Of a stretch of DNA of 64,000 nucleotides, positions 32,272 through 40,986 are shown piece by piece. Each line of letters opens with the position of its first letter. Within the stretch, counting starts at the first letter, position 1. The notes below the pieces were generated by a model that saw only the letters and a program-made list of their open reading frames with translations, was not told the origin of the DNA and did not search any database. The stretch is from Roseburia hominis. GTDB taxonomy: Bacteria; Bacillota; Clostridia; Lachnospirales; Lachnospiraceae. Position numbers and translations under genes: made by a program. The stretch spans positions 1,426,001-1,490,000 of the forward strand of contig CP159990.1 of the NCBI GenBank assembly GCA_040702975.1, written 5' to 3'.

Positions 32272-32433
32272 TTGAGTTCCTCTCTTTACGTTCACATTTC
32301 GCATTACGTGGGGAAATGTATTTCCTCCGTTCTGCCGATAAATCTATTATAAATTCCCGGCAAACAAGAGTCAAGCGGGCGGGAATTATATAGAAAATTT
32401 TAAGAAAGAATATCACTTTTCCTTAGAATTTAT

Positions 32434-32467
32434 GTAGGAAATTTGTAGAGAATTTTATGATAGAATT
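32434..32467 (+). promoter_or_regulatory. 11-bp direct repeats, candidate response-regulator site
   Basis: GTAGGAAATTT (32434-32444), GTAGAGAATTT (32445-32455) and a third looser unit TATGATAGAATTT follow head to tail. A related pair lies before the ABC gene of the same cluster (34493-34514). An 11-base period is one helical turn, as OmpR-type dimers need. The rest of 32272-32591 includes a hairpin GGGGCAAAATGCCTTTTGGC and no gene. Confidence 0.5.
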
Positions 32468-32591
32468 TGAAGTGTTTTAGGACTTGGGGAGCACGAAGTG
32501 CGGAGCAACCCGTATATCATAGGGGCAAAATGCCTTTTGGCCCCAACATCTTAGAACATGAAGAATACGAATACAGGAGGAGTGGGAAGCT

Positions 32592-33266
32592 ATGGCGCAG
32601 AAAATATTGATTGTCGACGATGAAGAGGGCATCAGGCAGCTCGTGAGAGATTATTTTGAAATACAGGATTACGAAGTGATAGAGGCGGACAGCGGAAATG
32701 CGGCGCTGAAAAGGATAGAGGAGGCCCCGGATCTGATCCTTCTGGACATCAACATGCCGGATCTGGACGGACTGTCCGTCTGCCGGAAGATCCGGAGCAG
32801 CGTGGAGTGCCCTATCGTTTTCCTGACGGCAAGGATTGAAGAACAGGACCGGATCAACGGATTTTTGATGGGCGGAGACGACTACGTTCTCAAGCCCTTC
32901 AGCATCGAAGAGTTGGGCGCAAGGGTCATGGCACATCTGCGAAGGGAGCAGAGGAGGCAGGCGTCCGGAACGGTAAATGTGGTGGGAGAGGTGGCAATCT
33001 ATTACGAGGAGCGGGTGGTGCGCAGCAATTCTGTCAAAATTTATCTCACCAAAACGGAATATGAGATCGTGGAGCTGCTATCTCTTCACCCGGGGCAGAT
33101 TTTCAGCAAAGAGAGTATTTACGAGAAACTAAGAGGGTATGACGCCGAGGGAGACAGCGCGATCATTGCGGAGCATATCCGGAGGATCCGCGGGAAAATA
33201 GGAGCCTTAACCAGGCAGGAGGTCATCGAGACCGTGTGGGGAGTGGGATATCGATGGATTGGTTAG
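32592..33266 (+). CDS. OmpR-family response regulator
   Basis: A 224-residue regulator. The receiver domain has acidic DDEEG (residues 9-13), phospho-acceptor Asp in LILLDINMP, and Lys in YVLKPFS; the C-terminal winged helix ends GVGYRWIG. AGGAGG lies before ATG 32592. It overlaps the start of the histidine kinase by 13 bases. With the ABC exporter genes that follow, it forms the kind of unit that responds to peptide antibiotics or envelope stress. Confidence 0.93.
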   Translation: MAQKILIVDDEEGIRQLVRDYFEIQDYEVIEADSGNAALKRIEEAPDLILLDINMPDLDGLSVCRKIRSSVECPIVFLTARIEEQDRINGFLMGGDDYVLKPFSIEELGARVMAHLRREQRRQASGTVNVVGEVAIYYEERVVRSNSVKIYLTKTEYEIVELLSLHPGQIFSKESIYEKLRGYDAEGDSAIIAEHIRRIRGKIGALTRQEVIETVWGVGYRWIG

Positions 33267-34486
33267 AAGAGAAAGTAGAAAAATTTAGGCTTTGGCTTCA
33301 GAACCTCTCCCTTTGCCGCGCGTTAACTATGTACCTGGCGCTGGCCATCACGGCGGCGGCCCTCGTTTCCTATGTGACGCAAAATGTTCTGACGGACTGG
33401 AGCGTCATGATCTACAGGCAGTATGGGGCGGATCTGCCAAACGCCTGGCGCGCGATCGAGGGTGCGGATCAGGAGCGCCTTATATGTTTGCAGAAATGTA
33501 TGGTCATACTGCCATTTTGCTATGTAAGTATGGCAGTTCTGGCGGCGGCCGTCTTGTTCTGGCATAAAAGACTGAAAAAACCGTTCTCTATTTTGCAGGC
33601 TTCCGCCAGAGCGATCAGGGAGCATGACCTTGATTTCAGGGTTGCGTATGACAGCCGGGACGAGATGGGAGAGCTTTGCCGCTCATTTGAAGATATGCGC
33701 ATGGAAATGGTGTGCGGGAAGGAGGAAATGTGGAGGCTGATCGAGGAACAGCGCAGGATCAACGCGGCCTTTGCTCACGATCTGCGCACGCCGCTGACTG
33801 TGCTGCGTGGATATTCGGATTTTCTTTACCGCTATATTCCGGAGGGGAAGGTCAGCATGGAGAAAATGACGGCCACCCTGAAATTGATGTCGGAGCATAT
33901 AAGGAGGCTGGAGTCGTACAGCTACACCATGAAAGGAATCCGCAGCTTTGAAGAGCTGGCGGTACAGAAAGAGGAGATGGATATTTGCCGCCTTGCGGGG
34001 CGTATGGAGGAAATGACGGAGGCGCTGAACCGGATCGGAGATGTGGAGATTTCTTTTCACTTTGTGATCCGGGAATCAGAAGGAAAGGGGCTGCGGGAAT
34101 TTGGCGCCAGTGAGAATGATAAAGATCTGAAGGCGAGGATTGATGAAAATATGATCCTGGAGGTGGTGGAGAATCTGGTGTCCAACGCGATTCGCTACGC
34201 CAGGAGACAGGTGGAGCTTATGCTGGAGGTCGATGCGAAGGAGGAGATGCTCTATCTTACGGTCTCTGACGACGGGATGGGATTTACCGAAGAAGAGAGG
34301 GAGAAGGCGGTCCTGCCCTATTTTCACGGGAATGCGCCGGGTGCAGAAGAAAAAAATACACATTTCGGGATCGGGCTTTACATTTCCCAAATTCTCAGCA
34401 GGAAGCATGGAGGGACTTTGAGCCTTGCAAATCGAATGGAGGGCGGCGCTTTGGTAAGTGTTTCGTTTTCTTATAGAGAATCTTAA
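33254..34486 (+). CDS. sensor histidine kinase
   Basis: A 410-residue kinase with two membrane helices (about residues 27-47 and 90-110) that enclose a short extracellular loop, HAMP (KPFSILQASARAIREHDLDF), HisKA with the phospho-accepting His in AFAHDLRTPLTVLRGYSD, and HATPase with NLVSNAIRYA (N box), DDGMGF (G1) and HFGIGLYI (G2). It pairs with the regulator it overlaps. The small sensor loop gives no hint of the ligand. The ATG at 33254 is favoured. Confidence 0.93.
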   Translation: MDWLEEKVEKFRLWLQNLSLCRALTMYLALAITAAALVSYVTQNVLTDWSVMIYRQYGADLPNAWRAIEGADQERLICLQKCMVILPFCYVSMAVLAAAVLFWHKRLKKPFSILQASARAIREHDLDFRVAYDSRDEMGELCRSFEDMRMEMVCGKEEMWRLIEEQRRINAAFAHDLRTPLTVLRGYSDFLYRYIPEGKVSMEKMTATLKLMSEHIRRLESYSYTMKGIRSFEELAVQKEEMDICRLAGRMEEMTEALNRIGDVEISFHFVIRESEGKGLREFGASENDKDLKARIDENMILEVVENLVSNAIRYARRQVELMLEVDAKEEMLYLTVSDDGMGFTEEEREKAVLPYFHGNAPGAEEKNTHFGIGLYISQILSRKHGGTLSLANRMEGGALVSVSFSYRES

Positions 34487-34492
34487 AACTTT

Positions 34493-34514
34493 GTAGGAAA
34501 AATCTAGGAATTTT
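34493..34514 (+). promoter_or_regulatory. 11-bp direct repeat, candidate response-regulator site at the ABC operon
   Basis: GTAGGAAAAAT (34493-34503) and CTAGGAATTTT (34504-34514) resemble the tandem units before the regulator gene. It lies seven bases after the kinase stop and about 43 before the ABC ATPase start. Confidence 0.45.
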
Positions 34515-34556
34515 AAGGTTATGCTGGATGCAGCAAACAAAGAAAGGAAGAGATCT

Positions 34557-35435
34557 ATGAATACAACCATTGAAATCCGCCATCTGGATAAATATTATGG
34601 GCAAAAAAAGGCGCTGTCGGACATAAATCTTACGATTCCCGCCGGAATGTTCGGCCTGCTTGGAAGGAACGGAGCGGGGAAGACGACGCTGATGAAAACG
34701 CTGGCGACACTGCTTAAGAAGCAGAAAGGGCAGGTCACGATCTGCGGGATTCCGCTGGAGGAGGCGGCCAGGATCAGAAAAATTACCGGTTATCTGCCAC
34801 AGGATTTTTCCATGTACCCGAATATGACGGTCCGCGAAGCGATGGATTATTTGGGCGTGCTCTCCGGCCTTCCGGCAAAGGTAAGGCATGAGCGGACTTT
34901 GGAGCTTTTGGATAGGGTCAATCTGGGCGAGGCGCAGCACAAGAAGGTGAAGGCGCTGTCCGGAGGTATGAAACGGAGGCTGGGAATCGCGCAGGCCATT
35001 CTCCATGACCCGAAGGTGCTGATCGTAGACGAGCCCACGGCGGGGCTGGACCCGGAGGAACGGGTGAGGTTCCGCAACCTGCTCTGCGAGATCGCGGAGG
35101 ATCGGATCGTAATCCTGTCCACGCACATTGTGGGAGATATCGAGGCGACCTGTGAAAATATCGCAGTTCTGGACGAGGGGACTCTGCTGTTTCAAGGGAC
35201 CGCGAGGGAACTGCTTGAGGCAGTCCGGGGCAAGGTCTACAAGGCGGAGATCGGAAGAAGTGAGTTGGAGAATCTCAAAAAGCGCTATCCGGTGACCAGT
35301 ATGCTGACGATGGGAAATAATGTGATGGTACGGTTTCTTTCGGAGGATACGCCGTTCCCAGGTGCCAAACGCTGTGCGGCGGGTGTGGAAGACGCCTATA
35401 TGTATCTGATGCAGAAACGAGGTGGTCTGCGGTGA
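34557..35435 (+). CDS. ABC transporter ATP-binding protein
   Basis: A 292-residue ATPase of the CcmA/BcrA type. Walker A GRNGAGKTT (about residues 37-45), Q-loop GYLPQDFSMYP, signature LSGGMKRRLGIAQA, Walker B VLIVDEPTAGLD and switch His in LSTHIVGD are present, followed by a C-terminal tail. AAGGAAGAG before ATG 34557 sets the start. It is joined to two permeases and preceded by a two-component system, so it probably exports or detoxifies a peptide or antibiotic. Confidence 0.93.
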   Translation: MNTTIEIRHLDKYYGQKKALSDINLTIPAGMFGLLGRNGAGKTTLMKTLATLLKKQKGQVTICGIPLEEAARIRKITGYLPQDFSMYPNMTVREAMDYLGVLSGLPAKVRHERTLELLDRVNLGEAQHKKVKALSGGMKRRLGIAQAILHDPKVLIVDEPTAGLDPEERVRFRNLLCEIAEDRIVILSTHIVGDIEATCENIAVLDEGTLLFQGTARELLEAVRGKVYKAEIGRSELENLKKRYPVTSMLTMGNNVMVRFLSEDTPFPGAKRCAAGVEDAYMYLMQKRGGLR

Positions 35436-36679
35436 TGGTGACATTGTGGAAGAAGGAATGCAGGCAGATCCTGTGCAGTCTGATCTACTGGCTTTACGTC
35501 ATTTTTTTGATCTTGTTCTACACCAGCCAGATGGGAGGAATGCGGGGGAATATGATGACCGAGCCGGCGCCCGGACAGGAGAATTACTACAGATATGGCA
35601 AAAAGGATCAGGCGTCAGAAGAAGAAATCATGAACTATGGCCTGAACTGTCTGGTCGATGGGTATATGTGGGGAAAATTTGACACTTACCCGGTCGGGTA
35701 TATAAAAGAAGTGACCTTAAGCGATGAGGAACAGGAAGAAATTGGGGAAATACTTGCGGACATGACAGGTGAGCAGCCGGAGGAATTTCAAAAGAATATG
35801 GAGACGTATATGCAGACGCCGTGGGAAGGCGGGGAGGACTCATGGACTCCGGCCATCCGCGACGGATACAGCTATGAAGCCTTTTTAAAACATATGGAGA
35901 GGGTGTGTAAGATCGCAGGCCCGGGCTCAGAATTCGAAGAGGACCGTTTGAAATCAGGGGCCAGGACTTCGGTGGACTTTGAGGGAGCGAAGAAGGCGTA
36001 TGAGAACCTGGTGGAAAAGGACGGATATACCGGAGGGTATATGCGGCTGTTCAGCGATTATATGGGAATCATGCTGGGAATCCTCCCTGTATTTTTGATC
36101 TCCTCGCGTATCCTTCGGGACAGAAGGGCCGAGATGCAGGAGCTGATCTTCACGCGAAAGACCTCCTCGGCGGTGATCGTGACGGCGCGCTATCTGGCCG
36201 GGGTCAGTATGGCGATGCTGCCGGTGATCGCACTTTCTGTCATGCCGATGATCAACTGTATCTTATTTGCAGGGGGAACGGGCATGAAGCTGGATTATCT
36301 GGCGTTCCTGAAATACGACCTGGGCTGGCTTCTGCCGAGTGTACTGGTGGTGACGGCGCTGGGATTTCTGATCACGGAACTGACCGAAACGCCGCTTGCC
36401 GTACTTGTACAGGTCATTTGGTGGTTCGTAGCTCTTCAGACGGGAGTAAACGGTATGAGCGGAGGCGAATACGGTTGGACTCTGATTCCCAGACACAATT
36501 CGGTGATGAATTATGGCAGTTTTGCAGAAGGGTTCAGACAGCTTGTATATAACCGGTTGCTGTATACCATTCTGGCAGTTTTGCTGGTGGCAGTGACGAT
36601 CGGAATTTATGAAGCAAAGAGAAAGGGGCATCTGAGAAGGCATGGAAAAATATTGCGCAATCACAAAAAGTCAGCTTAA
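35435..36679 (+). CDS. ABC-2-type permease, large subunit
   Basis: About 414 residues. An N-terminal helix (SLIYWLYVIFLILFY) is followed by a polar extracellular part of about 160 residues and five or six helices in the C-terminal half (from LFSDYMGIMLGILPVFLI). The ATPase stop overlaps its start (GTGATG), so GTG 35432 or ATG 35435 may be used. It is the membrane channel of the exporter. Confidence 0.8.
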   Translation: MVTLWKKECRQILCSLIYWLYVIFLILFYTSQMGGMRGNMMTEPAPGQENYYRYGKKDQASEEEIMNYGLNCLVDGYMWGKFDTYPVGYIKEVTLSDEEQEEIGEILADMTGEQPEEFQKNMETYMQTPWEGGEDSWTPAIRDGYSYEAFLKHMERVCKIAGPGSEFEEDRLKSGARTSVDFEGAKKAYENLVEKDGYTGGYMRLFSDYMGIMLGILPVFLISSRILRDRRAEMQELIFTRKTSSAVIVTARYLAGVSMAMLPVIALSVMPMINCILFAGGTGMKLDYLAFLKYDLGWLLPSVLVVTALGFLITELTETPLAVLVQVIWWFVALQTGVNGMSGGEYGWTLIPRHNSVMNYGSFAEGFRQLVYNRLLYTILAVLLVAVTIGIYEAKRKGHLRRHGKILRNHKKSA

Positions 36680-37262
36680 GCATCATCTGTGGCAGCCGTT
36701 TCTGCTTTCGGTGCTGCTTCTTACGGCCTCCCCTCTGGTCGTGGGAATCCGCAACCTGAGCTCGGAGCAGTCGGCCAAGGTGCTGGAAACCTTCGTCGCG
36801 CTGATTGGAATCCTGCTATTCCCCCCGGTCTTTTACCCGGAACAGGACCAGAATGTGCGCGACACCATTCGGGCCAAATATACGCCGATTACCTCTATTT
36901 ATCTGATCCGGCTGGCCGCAAGTGTTCTGGCAGCGGCCGCAATGCTGTTCGTATATTTGTGGGTGATGAAGGCGGGACGCTGCGAGATGGAGATGGGAAA
37001 ATTCTATTTTGGCACCTTGGCGGAGATACTGGCCTTTGGCGGACTGGGGGTCTTCGCCTATGGCGTCAGTGACAACCTGGTCATCGGATATATGGCTCCG
37101 CTCGTCTACTATGCTGTGGCGATCGGGGCCGGCGGGAAATACCTGAAATGGTTTTACCCGTTCGGAATGTTGACGGATTATGCGACAAAACATTGGATTC
37201 TTGCGGCCGGGATCGTGATTACAGTGGCGGGGATCTGGCTTAGGAACAGGAAACGGTGTTAG
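36642..37262 (+). CDS. ABC-2-type permease, small subunit
   Basis: A 206-residue membrane protein with about six helices. It overlaps the preceding permease by 38 bases in another frame, which is long for a coupled pair but has no better start inside. It completes the regulator-kinase-ATPase-permease-permease operon. Confidence 0.75.
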   Translation: MEKYCAITKSQLKHHLWQPFLLSVLLLTASPLVVGIRNLSSEQSAKVLETFVALIGILLFPPVFYPEQDQNVRDTIRAKYTPITSIYLIRLAASVLAAAAMLFVYLWVMKAGRCEMEMGKFYFGTLAEILAFGGLGVFAYGVSDNLVIGYMAPLVYYAVAIGAGGKYLKWFYPFGMLTDYATKHWILAAGIVITVAGIWLRNRKRC

Positions 37263-37277
37263 AAGAGAGAGAAGAAG

Positions 37278-37317
37278 AACCAGGTTGATGCGAAGGGAAG
37301 GCGTCAGCCTGGTTTTT
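37278..37317 (+). terminator. Rho-independent terminator
   Basis: AACCAGGTTGATGC pairs with GCGTCAGCCTGGTT (two wobble/mismatch positions), then TTTATT. It closes the ABC operon. Confidence 0.75.
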
Positions 37318-37415
37318 ATTTGTCAGGCACATTCTGTTTCAGGGCGCGCCTGTCGTGTTAAAATCCAGGAAAATCTTAATATCTTGCCAACAGAAACAGA
37401 GGTGAAATAAATAGT

Positions 37416-37508
37416 ATGTTAACAGAAAACCATAAATCTTTTCAAATTTTTAACACCGCAAATACTATCATGTATGTAGCTTTTGAATTGGGAAATACTG
37501 ATATTTAA
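37416..37508 (+). pseudogene. possible N-terminal remnant of an IS110-type transposase
   Basis: A 30-codon frame with GAGGTG upstream whose end reads TIMYVAFELGNTDI. A YVAFELGN/YLAMELSN strand is how many IS110-family transposases begin their catalytic domain (Asp/Glu in the first strand). The frame ends at 37508, and no continuation was seen in any frame. The match is short and from memory. The rest of 37318-37542 probably contains the promoter of the potassium operon. Confidence 0.35.
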
Positions 37509-37542
37509 AAGACATATGAGAAAGACTGGGGGCGGTGCAAAG

Positions 37543-37758
37543 ATGAGAGAACTGGGGGAAATTTTAGAGTTTTCAGGGATACTTATCTTTCTGTTCCTTT
37601 TTGGAATGTATGAGATGCGCAAAATAGACCGGTATTTTGCACAGCGGAAGGGGAACATCAGAAAAGCAGAAGAAACCATTTATGTTGTATCAGAACCAAA
37701 AAACGGGCTAAAAACAGGGAATGACATAGGAGAGGCGGTTCATGAACATATTATATAA
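37543..37758 (+). CDS. small single-helix membrane protein before ktrB
   Basis: A 71-residue protein with one membrane helix (LEFSGILIFLFLFGMYEM, residues about 8-25) and a basic cytoplasmic part (RKIDRYFAQRKGNIRKAEE). GGGGGCGG at 37528-37535 points to ATG 37543. Its last 17 bases overlap the ktrB start, so the two are co-translated. No family was recognised; a small accessory subunit of the transporter is the natural guess. Confidence 0.55.
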   Translation: MRELGEILEFSGILIFLFLFGMYEMRKIDRYFAQRKGNIRKAEETIYVVSEPKNGLKTGNDIGEAVHEHII

Positions 37759-39085
37759 AAAATTAACGCAGACGCAGATTATTGTGATCGGATATCTGCT
37801 GATTATTCTTGCAGGAAGTTTGCTTTTGATGTTGCCGGTATCGTCGAGGGGAAGGGTAGTCACGCCTTTTGGGGACACCTTGTTCACAGCAACCTCGGCT
37901 GCCTGTGTGACGGGGCTTGTGGTGAGGGATACCTGGCATCACTGGTCCCTGTTCGGACAGGTGGTCATCTTAGGGCTGATCCAGATCGGCGGTATGGGAT
38001 TTATGACACTGGGCGTGTATATGGCGATCTTGCTCAGGAGGAGGATCGGGCTTCGGATTCGGGGAATTTTACAGGAGAGTATTAATAGCCTTCAGATCGG
38101 CGGGATTGTGAAGCTGGCAAAAAAGATTACGAAGGGAACGTTTGTGTTTGAAGGCGTGGGCGCTTTGCTGTTGATGTGCCGGTTTATCCCGGAGTACGGG
38201 GTGCTGCGCGGAATCTGGTACGGAATCTTTCATTCCGTGTCGGCATTTTGCAATGCGGGATTTGACCTTATGGGCGGAGCATATGGAAAATACAGCTCCC
38301 TTACTTTTTATGAGGGAGATGTTCTGGTCAATCTTACAATTATGGCGCTGATCGTGATCGGCGGAATCGGCTTTTTTGTGTGGGACGATATTTCGGTACA
38401 TAAGCTGAACTGGAAGAAATACCGCCTGCACACGAAGATTGTGCTATCTATGACGACCGTCCTGATCGTATCGGGAGCCCTCCTGTTTTATCTGGCGGAG
38501 CGGCAGAATGTGTTGGCGCAGATGTCGGTCCCGGAGCAGGTACTTGGGTCCCTTTTCCAATCTGTGACGGCCCGGACGGCAGGGTTTAACACGACGGATA
38601 CGGGAGCGTTGACGGAAGGAGGCAAGTTTCTGACGATTCTGCTGATGTTCATCGGGGGAAGTCCGGGGTCGACAGCCGGGGGAATCAAGACTACGACTCT
38701 GGTGGTGCTCCTGGTATTTGTCCGTGCGAACTTAAGGCAGGAGGCAGGGTGTAATGTGTTTGGCCGCAGACTTGATGAGAGTACGATTCGCAAAGCCAGC
38801 GTGGTGCTTTGTACCAATCTGTTTCTGGCGATGGCGGCGGTGATGATTTTGGCGGTATTGCAGCCGATTTCTCTTACGGATCTTTTGTTTGAAGTGTTTT
38901 CAGCCATCGGAACGGTGGGAATGTCCACCGGAATCACCAGGAATCTGTGCCAGGCGTCGCGGATCGTGCTGATATTTTTGATGTTCTGTGGAAGAATCGG
39001 AAGTTTGACCTTTGCCCTATCCCTCAGAGGACACAAGCATGAGCCACCGGTTAAGCAGCCGGTGGAACAGATTACAATTGGATAG
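37742..39085 (+). CDS. ktrB: KtrB/TrkH-type potassium transporter subunit
   Basis: A 447-residue protein with the four pore repeats of the Trk/Ktr superfamily: SAACVTGLVV, VSAFCNAGFDL, TARTAGFNTTD and FSAIGTVGMSTG, each carrying a selectivity-filter glycine. It moves K+ (often with Na+) into the cell when bound to the KtrA/TrkA ring. The regulatory subunit follows after 89 bases. The start overlaps the small membrane protein gene. Confidence 0.93.
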   Translation: MNILYKKLTQTQIIVIGYLLIILAGSLLLMLPVSSRGRVVTPFGDTLFTATSAACVTGLVVRDTWHHWSLFGQVVILGLIQIGGMGFMTLGVYMAILLRRRIGLRIRGILQESINSLQIGGIVKLAKKITKGTFVFEGVGALLLMCRFIPEYGVLRGIWYGIFHSVSAFCNAGFDLMGGAYGKYSSLTFYEGDVLVNLTIMALIVIGGIGFFVWDDISVHKLNWKKYRLHTKIVLSMTTVLIVSGALLFYLAERQNVLAQMSVPEQVLGSLFQSVTARTAGFNTTDTGALTEGGKFLTILLMFIGGSPGSTAGGIKTTTLVVLLVFVRANLRQEAGCNVFGRRLDESTIRKASVVLCTNLFLAMAAVMILAVLQPISLTDLLFEVFSAIGTVGMSTGITRNLCQASRIVLIFLMFCGRIGSLTFALSLRGHKHEPPVKQPVEQITIG

Positions 39086-39174
39086 CAGGGATCAAGGAAC
39101 GTAGCCGCTGCGAAAAAGAAGAGGATAATAAAATAATTGGAAGAAACTTATTACAATCAGGAGGAAGAGTTAAG

Positions 39175-39831
39175 ATGAAGTCAGTACTTATTATCGGTTT
39201 AGGAAGATTTGGGCACCATCTTTGTACGGATATGGTGAAGCTGGGAAATGAGGTGATGGTCATTGACCGTGATGAGGGGACTACGGAGGATCTGCTGCAT
39301 ATTGCGACCTCGGTAAAGGTCGGAGACTGTACGAATGAGGAAGTGTTAAGGAGTCTCGGCGTGGGAAATTTTGATATTTGCTTTGTGTGTATCGGTTCCA
39401 ATTTTCAGAGCAGCCTGGAAATTACGAGTCTGGTGAAAGAGCTGGGGGCCAGGCATGTCGTCTGCAAGGCGAACCGGGATATTCATGCCAAGTTCCTGCT
39501 TCGCAACGGGGCGGACGAGGTGTTCTATCCGGACCGGGATATTGCAGAGCGGCTTGCGGTCAGGTACAGCGCCAATCATGTATTCGACTATTTTGAATTG
39601 AGCGAAGATTATTCTATTTTTGAGATTCGGCCGAAGAATGGCTGGATCGGACACACGATTCAGGAAGCCGATATCCGCGCAAGATATCATGTCAACATAT
39701 TTGGAATCCGGCAGGGGACGGAGATCATCGTTCTTCCGCGGGCGGATTATATAATGAAGGAGGAGGACCACCTGATGGTGGTGGGGCTTACAAAGGATAT
39801 TGACAGGCTGCTTGCGAGTATGGGAAAATAA
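39175..39831 (+). CDS. ktrA: KtrA/TrkA-type RCK regulatory subunit
   Basis: A 218-residue protein: TrkA_N Rossmann domain (SVLIIGLGRFGHHLCTDMVKLG, Asp in VMVIDRDEG) and a C-terminal TrkA_C domain (SIFEIRPKNGWIGHTIQEADI). It forms an octameric ring on the cytoplasmic side of KtrB and gates it with ATP/ADP or c-di-AMP. GAGGAAGAG lies before ATG 39175. Confidence 0.93.
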   Translation: MKSVLIIGLGRFGHHLCTDMVKLGNEVMVIDRDEGTTEDLLHIATSVKVGDCTNEEVLRSLGVGNFDICFVCIGSNFQSSLEITSLVKELGARHVVCKANRDIHAKFLLRNGADEVFYPDRDIAERLAVRYSANHVFDYFELSEDYSIFEIRPKNGWIGHTIQEADIRARYHVNIFGIRQGTEIIVLPRADYIMKEEDHLMVVGLTKDIDRLLASMGK

Positions 39832-39912
39832 GAGGAAGAATTTGAAATAGGCGCGAAGGGAATAAGTCTGGTATTTAGAAGGTTACTGACTAACGAAATG
39901 GAGGAGACTGGT

Positions 39913-40986
39913 TTGGCAAGATATGGGAAGAGAGCGGTCTATATTATCCGGTCTCTTGTGATCGTTGTGGTTGCGACTTTGATTTCTCTGTCGATTCATT
40001 CGGCCGGGGTCGGCAAAGAGAATGCGGTAATGGTCTATATTGTGGGAGTGATCCTGGTCACGGTCTGTACGACCGGTTATTTTTACGGGGCGGCAAGTGC
40101 GGTGCTGAGCGTTCTGATTTTTAATTATTTTGTGACGGAGCCGTTTCATACATTTGCCGTGATGAACCGCAGCGATATGGTGCTGATGTTCTTTTTCCTG
40201 ATGACCGCATTTATTTCTTCAAGCGTGACCGTGCGTTTTCAGAAACAGAAGCAGATTGCGGAGGATACCCGGGCGCAGATGGAGAGGGAGCATTTAAAAA
40301 GCAGTCTGTTACGAAGCATTTCCCATGATTTCAGGACGCCGCTTACGGGGATTCTGGGAGATTGCAGCCTGCTCGCGGAGGCTGAGGAGATGGACTCTGC
40401 GACGCGCAGGGAACTGGCGGGAGAGATTCAGGAGCAGGCCATCTGGCTGATCAAGATGATGGAAAATATCCTGAATATGACTAAGATCGAGAACGGACAG
40501 CTTTACATAAATAAGCAGCCGGAAGTGGTGGACGATATTGTATATGAGGCGGTCACACATGTGACCGGGCTTCGCGAGAAGCGGGATTTTAAGATCGAGC
40601 TTCCCAGCGAGCTGGTGGTAGCATCCCTGGACGGTCCGATGATGGTGCAGGTCCTGATCAATCTTCTGGATAATGCGATGAAGCATACCAAGATGGGAGG
40701 CATGATCCGGATAAGGGTTGTTTATAAGGAGGAAAAAGTGTATTTTAAAGTGGAGGATAACGGGGAAGGAATCGCGGAAGAGCTTCTGCCGTACATTTTT
40801 GACGAGTTTGTCACCCAGTCAGAAGGACGGGCCGACCGCCAGAGAGGAATCGGACTGGGACTTGCGATATGTAAGGCGGTAGTGGAAGCACACGGCGGTG
40901 AGATTTACGCGAAAAACCGGGAGGAAGGAGGAGCCTGTGTTGGATTTTGGCTAAATGCTACGCAGGCAGACACAGATGGAAGATAA
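39913..40986 (+). CDS. short KdpD-like sensor histidine kinase (DUF4118)
   Basis: About 357 residues. Four membrane helices within the first 105 residues form the DUF4118 unit of KdpD; then HisKA (SISHDFRTPLTGILGD, phospho-His), and HATPase with NLLDNAMKHT, EDNGEGI and GIGLGLAICKA. The N-terminal KdpD sensor and USP domains (about 400 residues in E. coli KdpD) are absent. ATG 39898 overlaps the GGAGGAG site, so TTG 39913 is the likelier start. Its place after ktrA suggests control of K+ uptake. Confidence 0.88.
   Translation: MARYGKRAVYIIRSLVIVVVATLISLSIHSAGVGKENAVMVYIVGVILVTVCTTGYFYGAASAVLSVLIFNYFVTEPFHTFAVMNRSDMVLMFFFLMTAFISSSVTVRFQKQKQIAEDTRAQMEREHLKSSLLRSISHDFRTPLTGILGDCSLLAEAEEMDSATRRELAGEIQEQAIWLIKMMENILNMTKIENGQLYINKQPEVVDDIVYEAVTHVTGLREKRDFKIELPSELVVASLDGPMMVQVLINLLDNAMKHTKMGGMIRIRVVYKEEKVYFKVEDNGEGIAEELLPYIFDEFVTQSEGRADRQRGIGLGLAICKAVVEAHGGEIYAKNREEGGACVGFWLNATQADTDGR

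Noticed and set aside
34395..35444. 349-codon frame opposite the ABC ATPase
   Set aside because: The plus-strand gene has all ABC motifs; the antisense frame is rich in His, Arg and Gln as expected from a shadow.
37318..37542. c-di-AMP (ydaO-type) riboswitch before the ktr operon
   Set aside because: Looked for because it often controls ktr genes, but the conserved core was not found and the region is too short for the full element.
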